Positions 8,874-17,721 of a stretch of DNA of 64,000 nucleotides are shown here, one piece after another. Position 1 is the stretch's first letter; every line of letters begins with the position of its first letter. The notes below the pieces were generated by a model. It saw only the letters and a list, made by a program, of their open reading frames with translations. It did no database searches and was not told where the DNA came from. Made by a program: the position numbers and the translations under genes. This stretch comes from DASSUW01 sp963803335 (GTDB taxonomy: Bacteria > Actinomycetota > Thermoleophilia > Solirubrobacterales > Solirubrobacteraceae). Location of the stretch: NCBI GenBank assembly GCA_963803335.1, contig CAWDME010000015.1, positions 1-64,000 on the forward strand, read 5' to 3'.

Positions 8874-10213
8874 CGCCAGTACTCCTGCGCGGCGCCGCGA
8901 CGGGCGAGCAGGTCGCGCAGCTCGAGCAGCGCCGTGTAGGTCGGCAGCGCGTACAACGGCCCGCTGCCGGCGGCGAGCGCGTGATCGAGGCCTCGCTCGA
9001 GGTCGTCGACGACCTCGAGCCGGTCGGCCGCCACGCCCGCGTACTTGAGCCGCAGCGCCAGCTCGGCCGCGCGCGTGCCCGAGCACGTCAGCCGCCGCAC
9101 GTGCGGCGCGATCATCTCCCAATCGGCGTCCCACACCCACGAGACGTCGCGGCCGTCGGCGGTGCGGTCGTTGAGCACGCCGAACAGGTCGAGCTCGGTG
9201 CCTTCGAGCGCCAAGGTGCGTAGCACCTCGTTGGCGCCGGCGGGGTTCTTCACGAGCAGGATCGAGGTCGGCCGCCCGCCGAGGTCGATCGTCTCGGCCC
9301 GGCCGAAGGCGGGCTCAACCGCGCCGAGCCCGGCCACCACGTCGTCGAGCGGGACGCCGAGCTGCAGGCACAGGGCGGCGGCGCCGAGCGCGTTGTAGAC
9401 GTTGTAGAGGCCGGGTAGCGGCAGCTCGATCTGCCGCTCGCCCTCCGGCGTGGTGAGCATGAACGCCGCCGAGCGGATGCCCCGCAGCTCCACCTGCGAG
9501 GCGGCGACCTGCGGATCGGGGCGACGGGCGCCGCAGTGCGGGCACTCGTAGCGGCCGAGATGGGCCAGGTAGGCGGCCTCGTAGACATAGGCGTGACCGC
9601 AGCGGCGGCAGTGCTTGGAGTCCGACGCGTGTTGCAGCTCGGGCAGCGCCAGCGCGTCGTCCTGCACGCCGAAGTAGAGGGCGTCCCGGTGGCGGCCGAG
9701 GTCGGCGACGAGCGGGTCGTCGGCGTTCAGCACCAGGCCCGTCGCGACTGGGAGGCCGCCGACGATGGTCGCCCAGCGATCGGCGATGATCTCCAGCTCG
9801 CCGTAGCGGTCGAGCTGGTCACGGAACAGGTTGCCGAGCAGCACGGCCCGCGGCTCCAGCTCGGCGGCCACCGGCCCGAGCCAGAACTCGTCGACCTCGA
9901 ACAGCCCAAGCTCGCCGCGCCCGGCCGCGAGCGCCGCCGCGACGCCGCCGGCCATGTTCGCGCCTGCCCGGTTGTGCACGAGCCGCCTGCCGGTGCGCCC
10001 GAGGACCGCGGCGATCATCGCCGCGGTCGTGGTCTTGCCGTTGGTGGCGGAGACCACGACGCTGCCCTGCGGCAGCCGCGCCGCGAGGCGAGCGATCGCG
10101 TGCGGTTCGGCGCGCATCAGCACCTTCCCGGGCAGGGACGTGCCGCCGCGGCCGGCCAGGCGAGCCGCGGCCCCGGTCGCCCGCGCGGCGAGCAGACCCG
10201 CCTGCAGCCTCAC
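8870..10213 (-). CDS. murT: Lipid II isoglutaminyl synthase, Mur-ligase-like subunit MurT
   Basis: 447 residues. Mur-ligase P-loop SATNGKTTTAAMIAAVLG at about 55-70, NRAGANMAGG, a central FEVDEFWL, then a four-cysteine zinc ribbon (CRRCG ... CPHCG) that is characteristic of MurT, and the C-terminal DUF1727 domain with LLVKNPAGANEVLRTL and LFGVLNDRTADGRDVSWVWD. MurT activates the D-glutamate carboxyl of lipid II with ATP and accepts ammonia from GatD. The GTG start at 10213 overlaps the lipid kinase stop (GTGA) and the stop at 8870 overlaps the methyltransferase start. Length and all family motifs are normal. Confidence 0.93.
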   Translation of the reverse strand: MRLQAGLLAARATGAAARLAGRGGTSLPGKVLMRAEPHAIARLAARLPQGSVVVSATNGKTTTAAMIAAVLGRTGRRLVHNRAGANMAGGVAAALAAGRGELGLFEVDEFWLGPVAAELEPRAVLLGNLFRDQLDRYGELEIIADRWATIVGGLPVATGLVLNADDPLVADLGRHRDALYFGVQDDALALPELQHASDSKHCRRCGHAYVYEAAYLAHLGRYECPHCGARRPDPQVAASQVELRGIRSAAFMLTTPEGERQIELPLPGLYNVYNALGAAALCLQLGVPLDDVVAGLGAVEPAFGRAETIDLGGRPTSILLVKNPAGANEVLRTLALEGTELDLFGVLNDRTADGRDVSWVWDADWEMIAPHVRRLTCSGTRAAELALRLKYAGVAADRLEVVDDLERGLDHALAAGSGPLYALPTYTALLELRDLLARRGAAQEYWR

Positions 10214-11082
10214 GGCACGATCACCTGCAGCGCGCCCGGCAGCACGCGCACGGTGGTGGGGAGGTCGGCGATCGGATCGCCGTCGGCGTACGCGGTGAAC
10301 GGCCGGTCGGCGTGGAAGGTGATCTCCCGGCCGCGCACGATCGTGAAGCCCGGCTCGTCGACGTGCGTGCCCTTGAAGACCTTGTTGAGGCCGCGCAGAT
10401 AGGCGCGCTTGGGCCGGTCCGCGGTGAACGCCACGTCGAGCAGCCCGTCGTCGAGCTGCGCGTCGGGCACGAGCCACATGCCGCCGCCGAAGACGCCCGA
10501 GTTCGCCACCGCCACCGCATACCCGCTGAACGCATGCGGCGTGCCGTCGACGGTGACCTCCCAGTCGGCGGGCTTCCAGCTCCACAGCGCCCGCAGGGCC
10601 CCGTAGGCGTAGACCTGCGTGCCGAGCGGCAGCCGCGTGGCGTTGGCGATCTCGTTCACGTCGGAGTCGAACCCGGCGCTGAGGATGCCGACGTACACCG
10701 TGCCGCCCGCGTCGGCGACGTCGATCGCGCGCGTCTTCCCGGCCGCGATGAAGGCGACGGCGGCGACAGGGTCGTGCCCGATCCCGAGCTTGCGCGCAAG
10801 GTCGTTGCCGCGTCCGCCGGGCAGCAGCCCCATGATCGCCTCGGTGCCCTGCAGCTCACCGGCCACCGCGCCGGCGATCCCGTCCCCGCCCATCGCGACC
10901 GCCACCTCGCCTTGGTCTCTCGCGGCGCGCGCCAGCTCGCGCGCGTGCTCGATCGACTGCGTCCGGTCGACCCGGAACGGGAAGCCGTGCGCGCGCAGCG
11001 CCGCCTCCACGCGGGGGAGCAGCTTGGCGGCTCGCCCGCCGCCGGCGGACGGGTTGACGATGAGGCGGACGGGGCGGTCCAT
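10210..11082 (-). CDS. Diacylglycerol/lipid kinase family protein (YegS/DagK-like)
   Basis: 290 residues with the fold of the diacylglycerol kinase catalytic family: RLIVNPSAGGGRA at the N-terminus, VAVAMGGDGIAGAVAGEL (GGDG ATP motif), LLPGGRGNDLARKLGI (GTGND-type motif), and the C-terminal strand-rich domain with VPDAQLDDGLLDV. It phosphorylates a lipid hydroxyl, probably diacylglycerol, at the membrane. It is the first gene of the operon with murT, the methyltransferase and gatD, and overlaps murT by four bases. Diacylglycerol or undecaprenol recycling would fit an operon that acts on lipid-linked peptidoglycan precursors; the actual lipid substrate is inferred only. Confidence 0.87.
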   Translation of the reverse strand: MDRPVRLIVNPSAGGGRAAKLLPRVEAALRAHGFPFRVDRTQSIEHARELARAARDQGEVAVAMGGDGIAGAVAGELQGTEAIMGLLPGGRGNDLARKLGIGHDPVAAVAFIAAGKTRAIDVADAGGTVYVGILSAGFDSDVNEIANATRLPLGTQVYAYGALRALWSWKPADWEVTVDGTPHAFSGYAVAVANSGVFGGGMWLVPDAQLDDGLLDVAFTADRPKRAYLRGLNKVFKGTHVDEPGFTIVRGREITFHADRPFTAYADGDPIADLPTTVRVLPGALQVIVP

Positions 11083-11174
11083 GCGAGCGGGGAGGCTAGC
11101 CGGACGGCGCGGTCGCGCCGGCGAACTGCGGCTGCGTGGGGGAGCGTGGGAGCCGGCCGTCTTGGCGGTGCCCC

Positions 11175-11209
11175 GGCGCTTTTTCGTCGATATGCGACGA
11201 AAAAGCGCC
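11175..11209. terminator. Perfect 15-bp inverted repeat, candidate factor-independent terminator
   Basis: Arms GGCGCTTTTTCGTCG and CGACGAAAAAGCGCC flank a five-base loop ATATG. It lies between the stop of the HAD hydrolase and the start of the lipid kinase, both on the minus strand, so it would end HAD transcription before the murT operon. The T run is inside the stem rather than after it, so a protein-binding operator is an alternative. Confidence 0.6.
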
Positions 11210-11259
11210 AGAGGACGATCGCGCGGCCAATCTCTCGGCAGCCCTACCCGGCCGCAGTT

Positions 11260-12054
11260 CTACGCCAGCACCAGCGCGCCCAGCGAGTCGGCGACCATCG
11301 TCGGCTTCGGATCGGCCGCGTCGGCCGCCTCACGCGCGGTGCCGCCCGTCAACACCAGCGCGGAGTCGAGCCCGGCGCGGCGGGCGCCGGCGATGTCGAC
11401 GTCGAGCAGGTCGCCGACCGCGAGCATGCGGCCCGGGCCGAGGCGGTCGCGCGCGGCCTCGTACATCGGCGGCTCGGGCTTGCCGACCACGACGTCGGCG
11501 ACGCGGCCGGCGGCGTGCTCGACCGCGGCGAGGACGGCGCCGCTGGCCGGCCAGGCGCCGTCGGGCATCGGGAACGTACGGTCGCGCGTCGCGCCGATCA
11601 GCTCGGCGCCGCGGCTGACGGCCTGGGCGGCGATCCGCAGCTCGTCGTAGCCGAACTCCTCGTGGGCGCCGACCACGACGACGTCGGCGCGCGGCGCGAA
11701 CGGCGTGCGATTGAGGATTCGCAGCCCCGCGGCGGCCACGTGGTCGATCAGCGCCTGCGAGCCGACCACGAACGCCGACCCGCGGCCACGCCCCGAGAGG
11801 TGGAACTGCAGCGCCGCGCCCACCGTTACCACCTCGGCGATCGAGGCCTGGAAGCCGAGCCGCCAGAGCTTGCGGACGAACTCCTCGGGTGCGTGACGGA
11901 CGTCGTTGGTGAGAAAGAGCACCGATGTCCCGGCCTCGCGCAGCGCTGTGACCGCCTCAACCGCGCCCTCACAGGCATCGTCGCCCACCCACAGGCACCC
12001 GTCGAGATCGAGCAGGACGTGGTTGTACGGCCGGATTCGCGCAGAAACGGGCAC
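11260..12054 (-). CDS. HAD-superfamily subfamily IIA phosphatase (NagD/AraL-like)
   Basis: 264 residues. Motif I LLDLDGCLWVGD (Asp16 and Asp18 as nucleophile and acid), motif II VLFLTNDVRHAPEEF (family T-N-x), the IIA cap with DVVVVGAHEEFGYDEL, motif III region VVGKPEPPMYEAA (Lys-Pro) and motif IV MLAVGDLLDVDIAGARRAGL with the acidic residues. It would dephosphorylate a small phosphometabolite in the cytoplasm; substrates of this subfamily vary (nucleotides, sugar phosphates, p-nitrophenyl phosphate) and cannot be deduced. It is transcribed alone, divergently from the cyclophilin lipoprotein, with 24 bases between the two starts. Confidence 0.88.
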   Translation of the reverse strand: MPVSARIRPYNHVLLDLDGCLWVGDDACEGAVEAVTALREAGTSVLFLTNDVRHAPEEFVRKLWRLGFQASIAEVVTVGAALQFHLSGRGRGSAFVVGSQALIDHVAAAGLRILNRTPFAPRADVVVVGAHEEFGYDELRIAAQAVSRGAELIGATRDRTFPMPDGAWPASGAVLAAVEHAAGRVADVVVGKPEPPMYEAARDRLGPGRMLAVGDLLDVDIAGARRAGLDSALVLTGGTAREAADAADPKPTMVADSLGALVLA

Positions 12055-12078
12055 GCTGCGTATCTATCATCGCGGCCG

Positions 12079-12681
12079 ATGCTGCGGCTCGCCTTCCTCT
12101 GCCTCGCGTGCGCCCTGCTGGTCGGCGCGTGCGGCGGCGATGACTCGTCGTCGGAGCCGCCGGCGTCCAAGACATCGAGCGGCCCGCCCGCCCTCGACTC
12201 CAGCAAGACCTACGTCGCCAGCGTCGACACGAGCAAGGGCACGTTCGAGATCACGCTCGACGCCAAGCGCGCGCCGAAGACCGGCGGCTCCTTCAAGTCG
12301 CTGGCCGACAAGGGCTTCTACGACAAGCTGACCTTCCACCGGATCGTGCCCGGCTTCGTGATCCAGGGCGGCGACCCGAACGGCGACGGCACCGGCGGCC
12401 CCGGCTACACGGTCGAGGAGGCGCCGCCGCAGGACCTCAAGTACACGCAGGGCGTCGTCGCGATGGCGAAGACCGGCAGCGAGCCGGCCGGCACGTCCGG
12501 CAGCCAGTTCTTCGTCGTCACGGCCGCCGACGCCCAGCTGCCGGCCGACTACGCGCTGCTGGGCCGGGTGACGTCCGGCGCGGACGTCGTGAACAAGATC
12601 GCGTCCGTGAAGACCGACCCGAACAGCGAGAAGCCGCTCAAGCCGGTCACGATCCACACGATCAAGGTCAGCGAGAAATAG
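12079..12681 (+). CDS. Cyclophilin-type peptidyl-prolyl isomerase, lipoprotein
   Basis: 200 residues. Signal peptide MLRLAFLCLACALLVGAC with lipobox Cys at about 18 and a Ser/Pro linker. The cyclophilin domain contains GTFEITLDAKRAPKT, FKSLADKGFYDKLTFHRIVP (active-site Arg in FHR), GFVIQGGDPNGDGTGGPGY and GSQFFV (family Q-F-F). It catalyses cis-trans isomerisation of prolyl bonds on the outer face of the membrane, helping exported proteins to fold. Single gene; its 3' end overlaps the convergent ogt by 14 bases. Confidence 0.92.
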   Translation: MLRLAFLCLACALLVGACGGDDSSSEPPASKTSSGPPALDSSKTYVASVDTSKGTFEITLDAKRAPKTGGSFKSLADKGFYDKLTFHRIVPGFVIQGGDPNGDGTGGPGYTVEEAPPQDLKYTQGVVAMAKTGSEPAGTSGSQFFVVTAADAQLPADYALLGRVTSGADVVNKIASVKTDPNSEKPLKPVTIHTIKVSEK

Positions 12682-13243
12682 CGCCTTCGAGCTCGAGCAG
12701 CGCGCGCTTGCGCTCCGGGCCGCCACCGTAGTTGCCGATCCCGCCGCCGCTCGGCAGCACGCGGTGGCAGGGGACGACGATCGGGATCGGGTTGCGCGCG
12801 CAGGCCGTCGCCGCCGCGCGGAAGGCGCGCGCGTTGCCGGCCCGCTCGGCGAGCGTGCCGTAGGTCACGACCTCGCCGCGCGGCACCGAGTCGTGCAGCG
12901 TCTCCAGCACGGCGTGGCGGAACGGCGCGGGCACGAGCGTGAGGTCGAACGGCAGGCCCTGCGGGTCGCCCTCGCCGGCGAAGTAGGCGTCGAGCGTGTC
13001 GCGCGTGCCGGCGAGCTCGCGGTCGGAGGCAACGATGCGCGGCCCGAACGCCGCGGCCACCTCGGCCAGCACGTGATCCTCGGGCTCCTCCTCGAAGCCG
13101 ACGCGCACGACGCCGCGCTCGCCCTGGACGATGAGCAGCCGGCCGAGCGGCGTGGCGAGGCGGGTGAAGACGGCATCGGCGAGGCCCTCGCGCACCGCGG
13201 CGGCGGCGACGGCCTCGAGCAGGGAATCGGGCAGGGGGGTCAT
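12668..13243 (-). CDS. ogt: Methylated-DNA--protein-cysteine methyltransferase (Ogt/MGMT)
   Basis: 191 residues. The C-terminal half has FRHAVLETLHDSVPRGEVVTYG, the winged-helix TLAERAGNARAFRAAATACA, the active-site IVVPCHRVLPSGG with acceptor Cys159, and IGNYGGG. The protein takes an alkyl group from O6-alkylguanine onto its own cysteine, a one-turnover repair. The N-terminal RNase-H-like domain is present but slightly longer than usual. It overlaps the ECF sigma factor upstream by four bases (ATGA), so the two are one operon; the sigma factor could control the repair gene or both could answer to alkylation stress, but no regulatory domain like Ada is present. Confidence 0.93.
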   Translation of the reverse strand: MTPLPDSLLEAVAAAAVREGLADAVFTRLATPLGRLLIVQGERGVVRVGFEEEPEDHVLAEVAAAFGPRIVASDRELAGTRDTLDAYFAGEGDPQGLPFDLTLVPAPFRHAVLETLHDSVPRGEVVTYGTLAERAGNARAFRAAATACARNPIPIVVPCHRVLPSGGGIGNYGGGPERKRALLELEGAISR

Positions 13244-13713
13244 GCGGCGAGCCTCTCTCGCAGGGTGCGGACGGCGGTCGAGACGCGCTGGCGCGCGGCG
13301 ACCGCGGAGATGCCGAGCCGGTCGGCGATGCCCTCGTAGTCGAGGTCGTCGACGAACCGCAGCCGCAGCGCGGTCTGCGCCCCGTCCGGCAACGGGGCGA
13401 TCAGCGCCTCGAAGGCGCCCTCGTCATAGCTGTCGTGGGTGGCGGCGGCCGGGACCTCGTCGGTCACGACCTCGCGCCGGCGCGACCGGTGCAGGTCGAT
13501 CGCCGTCGTGGTCGTCACGCGATACAGCCACGCGCGCAGGTGCTGCGCGTGCCGCAGCCGCGGATACGCGCGCAGGGCGCGCAGCAGCGCGTCCTGCAGG
13601 ACGTCCTCCGCGTGCTGGTCGCCGGCGAGCCGCCGCGCGTGCACGAGCAGCTCGTCGCCGTGCGTCTCGACGAGGGTCCAGAACGGTGGCAGCACATCTC
13701 TAGAACGCGGCAT
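13240..13713 (-). CDS. ECF-type RNA polymerase sigma factor
   Basis: 157 residues. Sigma region 2 is seen as LVHARRLAGDQHAEDVLQDALLRALRAYPRL followed by LRAWLYRVTTTTAIDLHR, and region 4.2 as LPDGAQTALRLRFVDDLDYEGIADRLGISAVAARQRVSTAVRTLRERL. This two-domain layout without region 1 or 3 is that of extracytoplasmic-function sigma factors. It directs RNA polymerase to a small promoter set. No anti-sigma gene is adjacent; instead ogt follows with an ATGA overlap. The promoter should lie between 13714 and the 14374 gene, where only about 28 bases separate it from the next gene's stop. Confidence 0.88.
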   Translation of the reverse strand: MPRSRDVLPPFWTLVETHGDELLVHARRLAGDQHAEDVLQDALLRALRAYPRLRHAQHLRAWLYRVTTTTAIDLHRSRRREVVTDEVPAAATHDSYDEGAFEALIAPLPDGAQTALRLRFVDDLDYEGIADRLGISAVAARQRVSTAVRTLRERLAA

Positions 13714-13741
13714 GCCGGCGGAATGTGAGCCGGCCCCCGCC

Positions 13742-14374
13742 TCAGCGGCGGCCGGCGGCTTGGTTCGCGCGCTGTTCCGCGGCTCGCGCGCGTGCCCGCT
13801 TCTGGCGGCGGCGGCCGATCAAGGCCATCACGCCGAGCACGACGGCGACGAGCACGAAGCCCCAGAACACCGAGATCGTCGCGTCGAGACCGCCGAACGG
13901 CAGCGCGACGAGCTGGACGATGCCCCAGCCGAGCGCCAGCAGGGCGACGATGATGGCGATCAGCAGCAGCACGCCGCCGGCGCGGCGTGGGAAGCCCGAT
14001 CCCGGTGGCGGGGCGATGTAGCCCATCAGCTGCAGCACGAACAGCTGGCGGCTCGACGGCGGCGTCTGCCCGAGCTTCTCGGCGGCGACCTTGAGGTCGC
14101 CGGCGCGGCGCTCGGCCAGCGCCAGCGAGGCCTCGGCCATCCGCCGCAGCTGCAGGCGCTCCTGCGGCCGGGCGGCGGCGATCGCGGCGCGGAAGTGCTC
14201 GCGCGAGCGCTTGGCGTCCATCCGCTCGGCCGCGCGCGCACCGAGGATCGCCTGGGCGGCGGCGCGGAAGCGAGTCTCCGCCTCGAGCTCCTCATCTGAG
14301 CGGTTCTCGAGCCGCTGCATCGCGGCCAGCGCGCCCTTCTGCTCGATCTTGATCTGCCGCTGCTTCGGAGCCAT
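13742..14374 (-). CDS. Uncharacterised protein with helical N-terminus and two membrane helices
   Basis: 210 residues, family not recognised. The first 105 residues are Arg/Ala/Glu-rich and helical, partly coiled-coil (for example AERMDAKRSREHFRAA), with a TPR-like rhythm. Two membrane helices follow at about 128-150 (GGVLLLIAIIVALLALGWGIVQL) and 160-185 (ATISVFWGFVLVAVVLGVMALI). The tail is strongly basic, so both ends should be cytoplasmic. It lies between the sigma factor and the enolase-superfamily gene on the same strand, with gaps of 28 and 17 bases. Confidence 0.7.
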   Translation of the reverse strand: MAPKQRQIKIEQKGALAAMQRLENRSDEELEAETRFRAAAQAILGARAAERMDAKRSREHFRAAIAAARPQERLQLRRMAEASLALAERRAGDLKVAAEKLGQTPPSSRQLFVLQLMGYIAPPPGSGFPRRAGGVLLLIAIIVALLALGWGIVQLVALPFGGLDATISVFWGFVLVAVVLGVMALIGRRRQKRARARAAEQRANQAAGRR

Positions 14375-14391
14375 GGCTGTCCTCGTTGAGT

Positions 14392-15450
14392 CTACGACCG
14401 CCGGCGAAATCCGGTGGGCTCGGGGTCAGGTGCGAGCGGGCTCTCGGGGAGCCCCGGCTCGGGATCGAGGTCGTCATACCCGCCGGGCGCGATGTCGTTC
14501 GGCCCGTCGGCGTGGAACATCGCGGCCAGGTACTGAATCTGCCCGCGCCCGACGCCGAGCTCGAACTGGCCGCCGCCGTACGCGCCCATGCCGCGCTCGG
14601 CGCAGAAGTCGTAGGCAGCGAACAGCGCGCGCACGGCGCCGAACCGGGAAGGCTTGAGGTTCACCGTCCGCGGGAGCACACGCTGATCGAGGATGTCCTG
14701 CACCGAATGGATCGGCGCGTCCCACGTGATCCGGTCCTCGAACGGGCGCAACGCATCGCGCGCGGCCGGCAGCTCGAGGTCGGGATCCTCGAGCCAGGCG
14801 TCCGGGAACGTCTCGGCGATGCGACGGTAGAACGCCGGGTCGGTGTCGGTGTCGACCGGTGTGCCCTTGTAGGCGCCCTTGAAGTCGAACGAGTCGACGG
14901 CGCCGGTGCCGAGCAGTCCCGCGATCAGGTCGTCGTCCCAGTCCGGCGTCGCGTCGAGCTTGAAGCGAAGATCCGGGTAGCGGGCCAGCCGTCGGGTCAC
15001 CGGGCCGATCGTCGGCGGGTCGCCCATGCGCGAGGAGACCACGAAACGCACGGGCTCGAGCGGGCGCTCGAGCACGCCGGCCAGCGACGTGCCGGCCTGG
15101 CGCAGCGCGAGGTCGAGCGCCGCGCTCTCGTACGCCCAGCGCCGGTAGTGGAGGAACGCGTCCATCCGCGGCGTGCCGGCGGGGAAGAGGTCCAGGCCGT
15201 CGAGGTGGCGCGAGAACGCGTCGAACGTCCAGGTGCCGGCGAGAGGGTGCTCCGGGCCGCGCTCCTGCGCTCTCTCGTGCTCGGTCTCGTCGTAGGTGAC
15301 GTCCTCCCCGAGGCCCTCCTCGCCGGACCCGCGCAAGTGGATGATCGTCGTCTGGCGGTGGAAGCCGCTCGACACGGTCCGGGACAGGCCCTCGAGCGTG
15401 TAGCCGTCGATCCGCAGCGGCAGGTCGGCGATGCGTTCGTAGGTGCTCAC
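14392..15450 (-). CDS. Enolase-superfamily (muconate cycloisomerase/mandelate racemase-like) protein
   Basis: 352 residues. The N-terminal capping domain includes FHRQTTIIHLRGSGEEGLGEDV, and the barrel has YESAALDLALRQAGTSL, RFKLDATPDW (Lys strand), FDFKGAYKGT, AWLEDPDLE (metal acid E-D-P), and VNLKPSRFGAVRALF and MGAYGGGQFELGVGR near the end. These match the order of metal and base residues in the enolase superfamily, which abstracts a proton alpha to a carboxylate. The exact reaction is not predictable. The GTG at 15450 is chosen because upstream sequence is the divergent promoter region shared with the DUF2298 gene at 15493. Confidence 0.75.
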   Translation of the reverse strand: MSTYERIADLPLRIDGYTLEGLSRTVSSGFHRQTTIIHLRGSGEEGLGEDVTYDETEHERAQERGPEHPLAGTWTFDAFSRHLDGLDLFPAGTPRMDAFLHYRRWAYESAALDLALRQAGTSLAGVLERPLEPVRFVVSSRMGDPPTIGPVTRRLARYPDLRFKLDATPDWDDDLIAGLLGTGAVDSFDFKGAYKGTPVDTDTDPAFYRRIAETFPDAWLEDPDLELPAARDALRPFEDRITWDAPIHSVQDILDQRVLPRTVNLKPSRFGAVRALFAAYDFCAERGMGAYGGGQFELGVGRGQIQYLAAMFHADGPNDIAPGGYDDLDPEPGLPESPLAPDPEPTGFRRRS

Positions 15451-15492
15451 GCCCCGGAGCCTAGAGGCCGGTCCAGGCTCTAGCCTCCGGGC

Positions 15493-17721
15493 GTGCTCGA
15501 AGCGCTCGGCTTCTTCGCGCTGGTCGAGGTCGTCGGCCTCGCCGCGGCGCCACTGGCCGCGCTCGCCTTCGGGCGTCTGCCCGGGGCGGGGCTCGGGTTC
15601 GCCAAGCCGCTCGGGCTGCTGCTGCTCACGTGGGCGGTGTGGATGGTCGCCTCGGTCGGCATCGCGCCGTACACGACGACGACGGTGATCGTGGCCGCGG
15701 CGCTGATGGCGCTCGCCGGCGGGCTGGTCGCCGGACGCCAGCGCGTGCTGCGCACGCGGCTCGCCGAGCCGCGCGGCGGCGGCTGGTGGAGCCGCGTCCG
15801 CGGCGACTGGCTGGCCGCGCGCGCGCTGCCCGGCGACGACCCCGCGCGCCGTTCGCTGTGGCTGGGGTCCGAGCTCGTCTTCGCGGTCGCGTTCGCGGCG
15901 ATGGTGCTGCTCGTCAGCTACTCGCCGGACGTGTGGGGCACCGAGAAGCCGATGGACATGGCGTTCGTGAACGCCTCCAACGCGTCGTCCTCGTTCCCGC
16001 CGCACGACCCGTGGATGGCGGGGGAGGATCTCAACTACTACTACCTCGGCCACCTGGCGATGGCGATGCTCATCCGCGTCACCGGGGTCCCGCCCGACGT
16101 CGGCTACAACATCGCGTTCGCGCTGCTGGCGGCGCTGACGGCCGTGGCGGTGTTCACGCTCGCCGGCACGATATGGGCGGCGGCGCGAGAGCGCCTCGAG
16201 GGCGTGCGCGGCGGCCCGGTGGCGGCCGGCCTGGCGGCGATCGTCGTCTGCCTCGTGCTCGGCAACCTCGCCGGGCTGCGCGAGTGGCTGGACGCGACCA
16301 ACCCGCCCACCGACTTCGACTGGTTCGCGCCTTCGCGCGTGATCGCTGGGACGATCACGGAGTTCCCCTGGTTCTCGTTCCTGCTGCAGGACCTGCACGC
16401 GCACGTGCTGGCGCTGCCATTCACGCTCGTCGCGCTCGCGTTCGTGCTGCAGGTCGCGCTGCGCGGCCCGCGCGGCGACGCCGTGTGGCGCGGCGTGGCC
16501 GAGGCGCTCGCGGCCGGACTGGCGATCGGCGCCCTGTACGCGATCAACTCGTGGTCGTATCCCGTCGTCGCCGGGCTGCTGGCGCTGGCGATCCTGCTCT
16601 GGCTGCGCTCGCCGGAGAGTGCCGGCCGGCGGGCGTACGCGCTCGTCTGGCTCGCGCTGGTGCTGGTGGCGAGCGTGGTGCTCGTCCTGCCGTTCTGGCT
16701 CAACTTCGACCCGGCCGCGAAGGGCATCGGCTGGGTGAGTAAGCGCGCGTCGTTCTCGAGCTTCGCGCACGACGAGTTCCTGCTCTACGGTCTGTTCGTG
16801 GGGCCGCTGGCAGCGGCGTTCGCGGCCCGCGTGCTCGCCACGCGGCGGCCGCTGCGCACGCTCGCGTGGGGCGCCGTGGCGCTGGCCTTCGGGCTGTCGG
16901 CGCTCGCGCCGTCGGACTGGGCCGGCGTCGGCGCGCTGGCGGCGGCGCTCGCGGTCGCCGCGGGCGCGCTCGTCTCGCGCTCGCTGCCGGCACCCGAGCG
17001 GTTCCTCTGGCTGCTGATCGCGGGCGGGCTGATCTGCCTGCTGATCCCCGAGGTCGTCTACGTGCGTGACGAGTTCGACGGCTCGACGCTGTACCGCATG
17101 AACACCGTGTTCAAGCTCGGCTACCAGGCATGGCTGCTGCTCGCCGTCGCGTCCGCCTGCGCGCTCCCGTGGGCGGGCGCCTGGCTGCCGCGCCGGGCGT
17201 GGCCGCTATGGGCGGCGCTGACCGCGATCCTGCTGCTGTTCGCGGCGATCTACCCGTACGCGGGCACGTACGCCCGCAAGGGCGGCTTCGCCACCTCGCC
17301 TTCGCTCGAAGGGCTGGCCTGGCTGCGGCCCAGTTCGCCGGGCGATCCGCCGGCGATCGAGTGGCTGCGCGATCACACGCCCGGCTCGGCCGTCGTCCTG
17401 GAAGCGGTCGGCGAGGACTACTCGGCGTTCGGCCACGCCCGCATCTCGACGTTCACCGGGCGCGCCACCGTCCTCGGCTGGGGCGGCCACGAGGTCCAGT
17501 GGGATCACCAGCCCGGCAACCGCGCAGCCGACGTCAAGACGCTCTACACCACCGCCGACGTCGACCAGGCGCGCACGCTGATCGACCGCTACGGGGTCAA
17601 CTACGTCGTCTTCGGCCCGATCGAGCGCACCACGTACGGCGACGCCGGGCTGGCCAAGTGGGACCGGCTGGGCGCCAAGGTGTTCGACCGCGACGGCACG
17701 ACGATCTGGCGCCTGAGTTAG
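15493..17721 (+). CDS. DUF2298-domain polytopic membrane protein
   Basis: 742 residues with about a dozen or more membrane helices. The DUF2298 signature is present: EKPMDMAFVNASNASSSFPP, then HDPWMAGEDLNYYYLGHLAM and a long loop with FAPSRVIAGTITEFPWFSFL and LQDLHAHVLALPF. The family looks like GT-C glycosyltransferases, with acidic and His residues in the first external loops, and is common beside other glycan membrane enzymes in actinobacteria and Chloroflexi. The C-terminal soluble region includes GHARISTFTGRATVLGWGGHEVQW. A role in making or attaching a surface glycan is inferred from fold and from the convergent Agl23-like gene. GTG start; ends in a four-base convergent overlap with that gene. 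Confidence 0.85.
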   Translation: MLEALGFFALVEVVGLAAAPLAALAFGRLPGAGLGFAKPLGLLLLTWAVWMVASVGIAPYTTTTVIVAAALMALAGGLVAGRQRVLRTRLAEPRGGGWWSRVRGDWLAARALPGDDPARRSLWLGSELVFAVAFAAMVLLVSYSPDVWGTEKPMDMAFVNASNASSSFPPHDPWMAGEDLNYYYLGHLAMAMLIRVTGVPPDVGYNIAFALLAALTAVAVFTLAGTIWAAARERLEGVRGGPVAAGLAAIVVCLVLGNLAGLREWLDATNPPTDFDWFAPSRVIAGTITEFPWFSFLLQDLHAHVLALPFTLVALAFVLQVALRGPRGDAVWRGVAEALAAGLAIGALYAINSWSYPVVAGLLALAILLWLRSPESAGRRAYALVWLALVLVASVVLVLPFWLNFDPAAKGIGWVSKRASFSSFAHDEFLLYGLFVGPLAAAFAARVLATRRPLRTLAWGAVALAFGLSALAPSDWAGVGALAAALAVAAGALVSRSLPAPERFLWLLIAGGLICLLIPEVVYVRDEFDGSTLYRMNTVFKLGYQAWLLLAVASACALPWAGAWLPRRAWPLWAALTAILLLFAAIYPYAGTYARKGGFATSPSLEGLAWLRPSSPGDPPAIEWLRDHTPGSAVVLEAVGEDYSAFGHARISTFTGRATVLGWGGHEVQWDHQPGNRAADVKTLYTTADVDQARTLIDRYGVNYVVFGPIERTTYGDAGLAKWDRLGAKVFDRDGTTIWRLS

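Noticed and set aside
10312..12681. 789-codon plus-strand ORF
   Set aside because: Only its last 200 codons (from 12079) are real, the cyclophilin lipoprotein with its own signal peptide; the rest is antisense to the lipid kinase and HAD genes.
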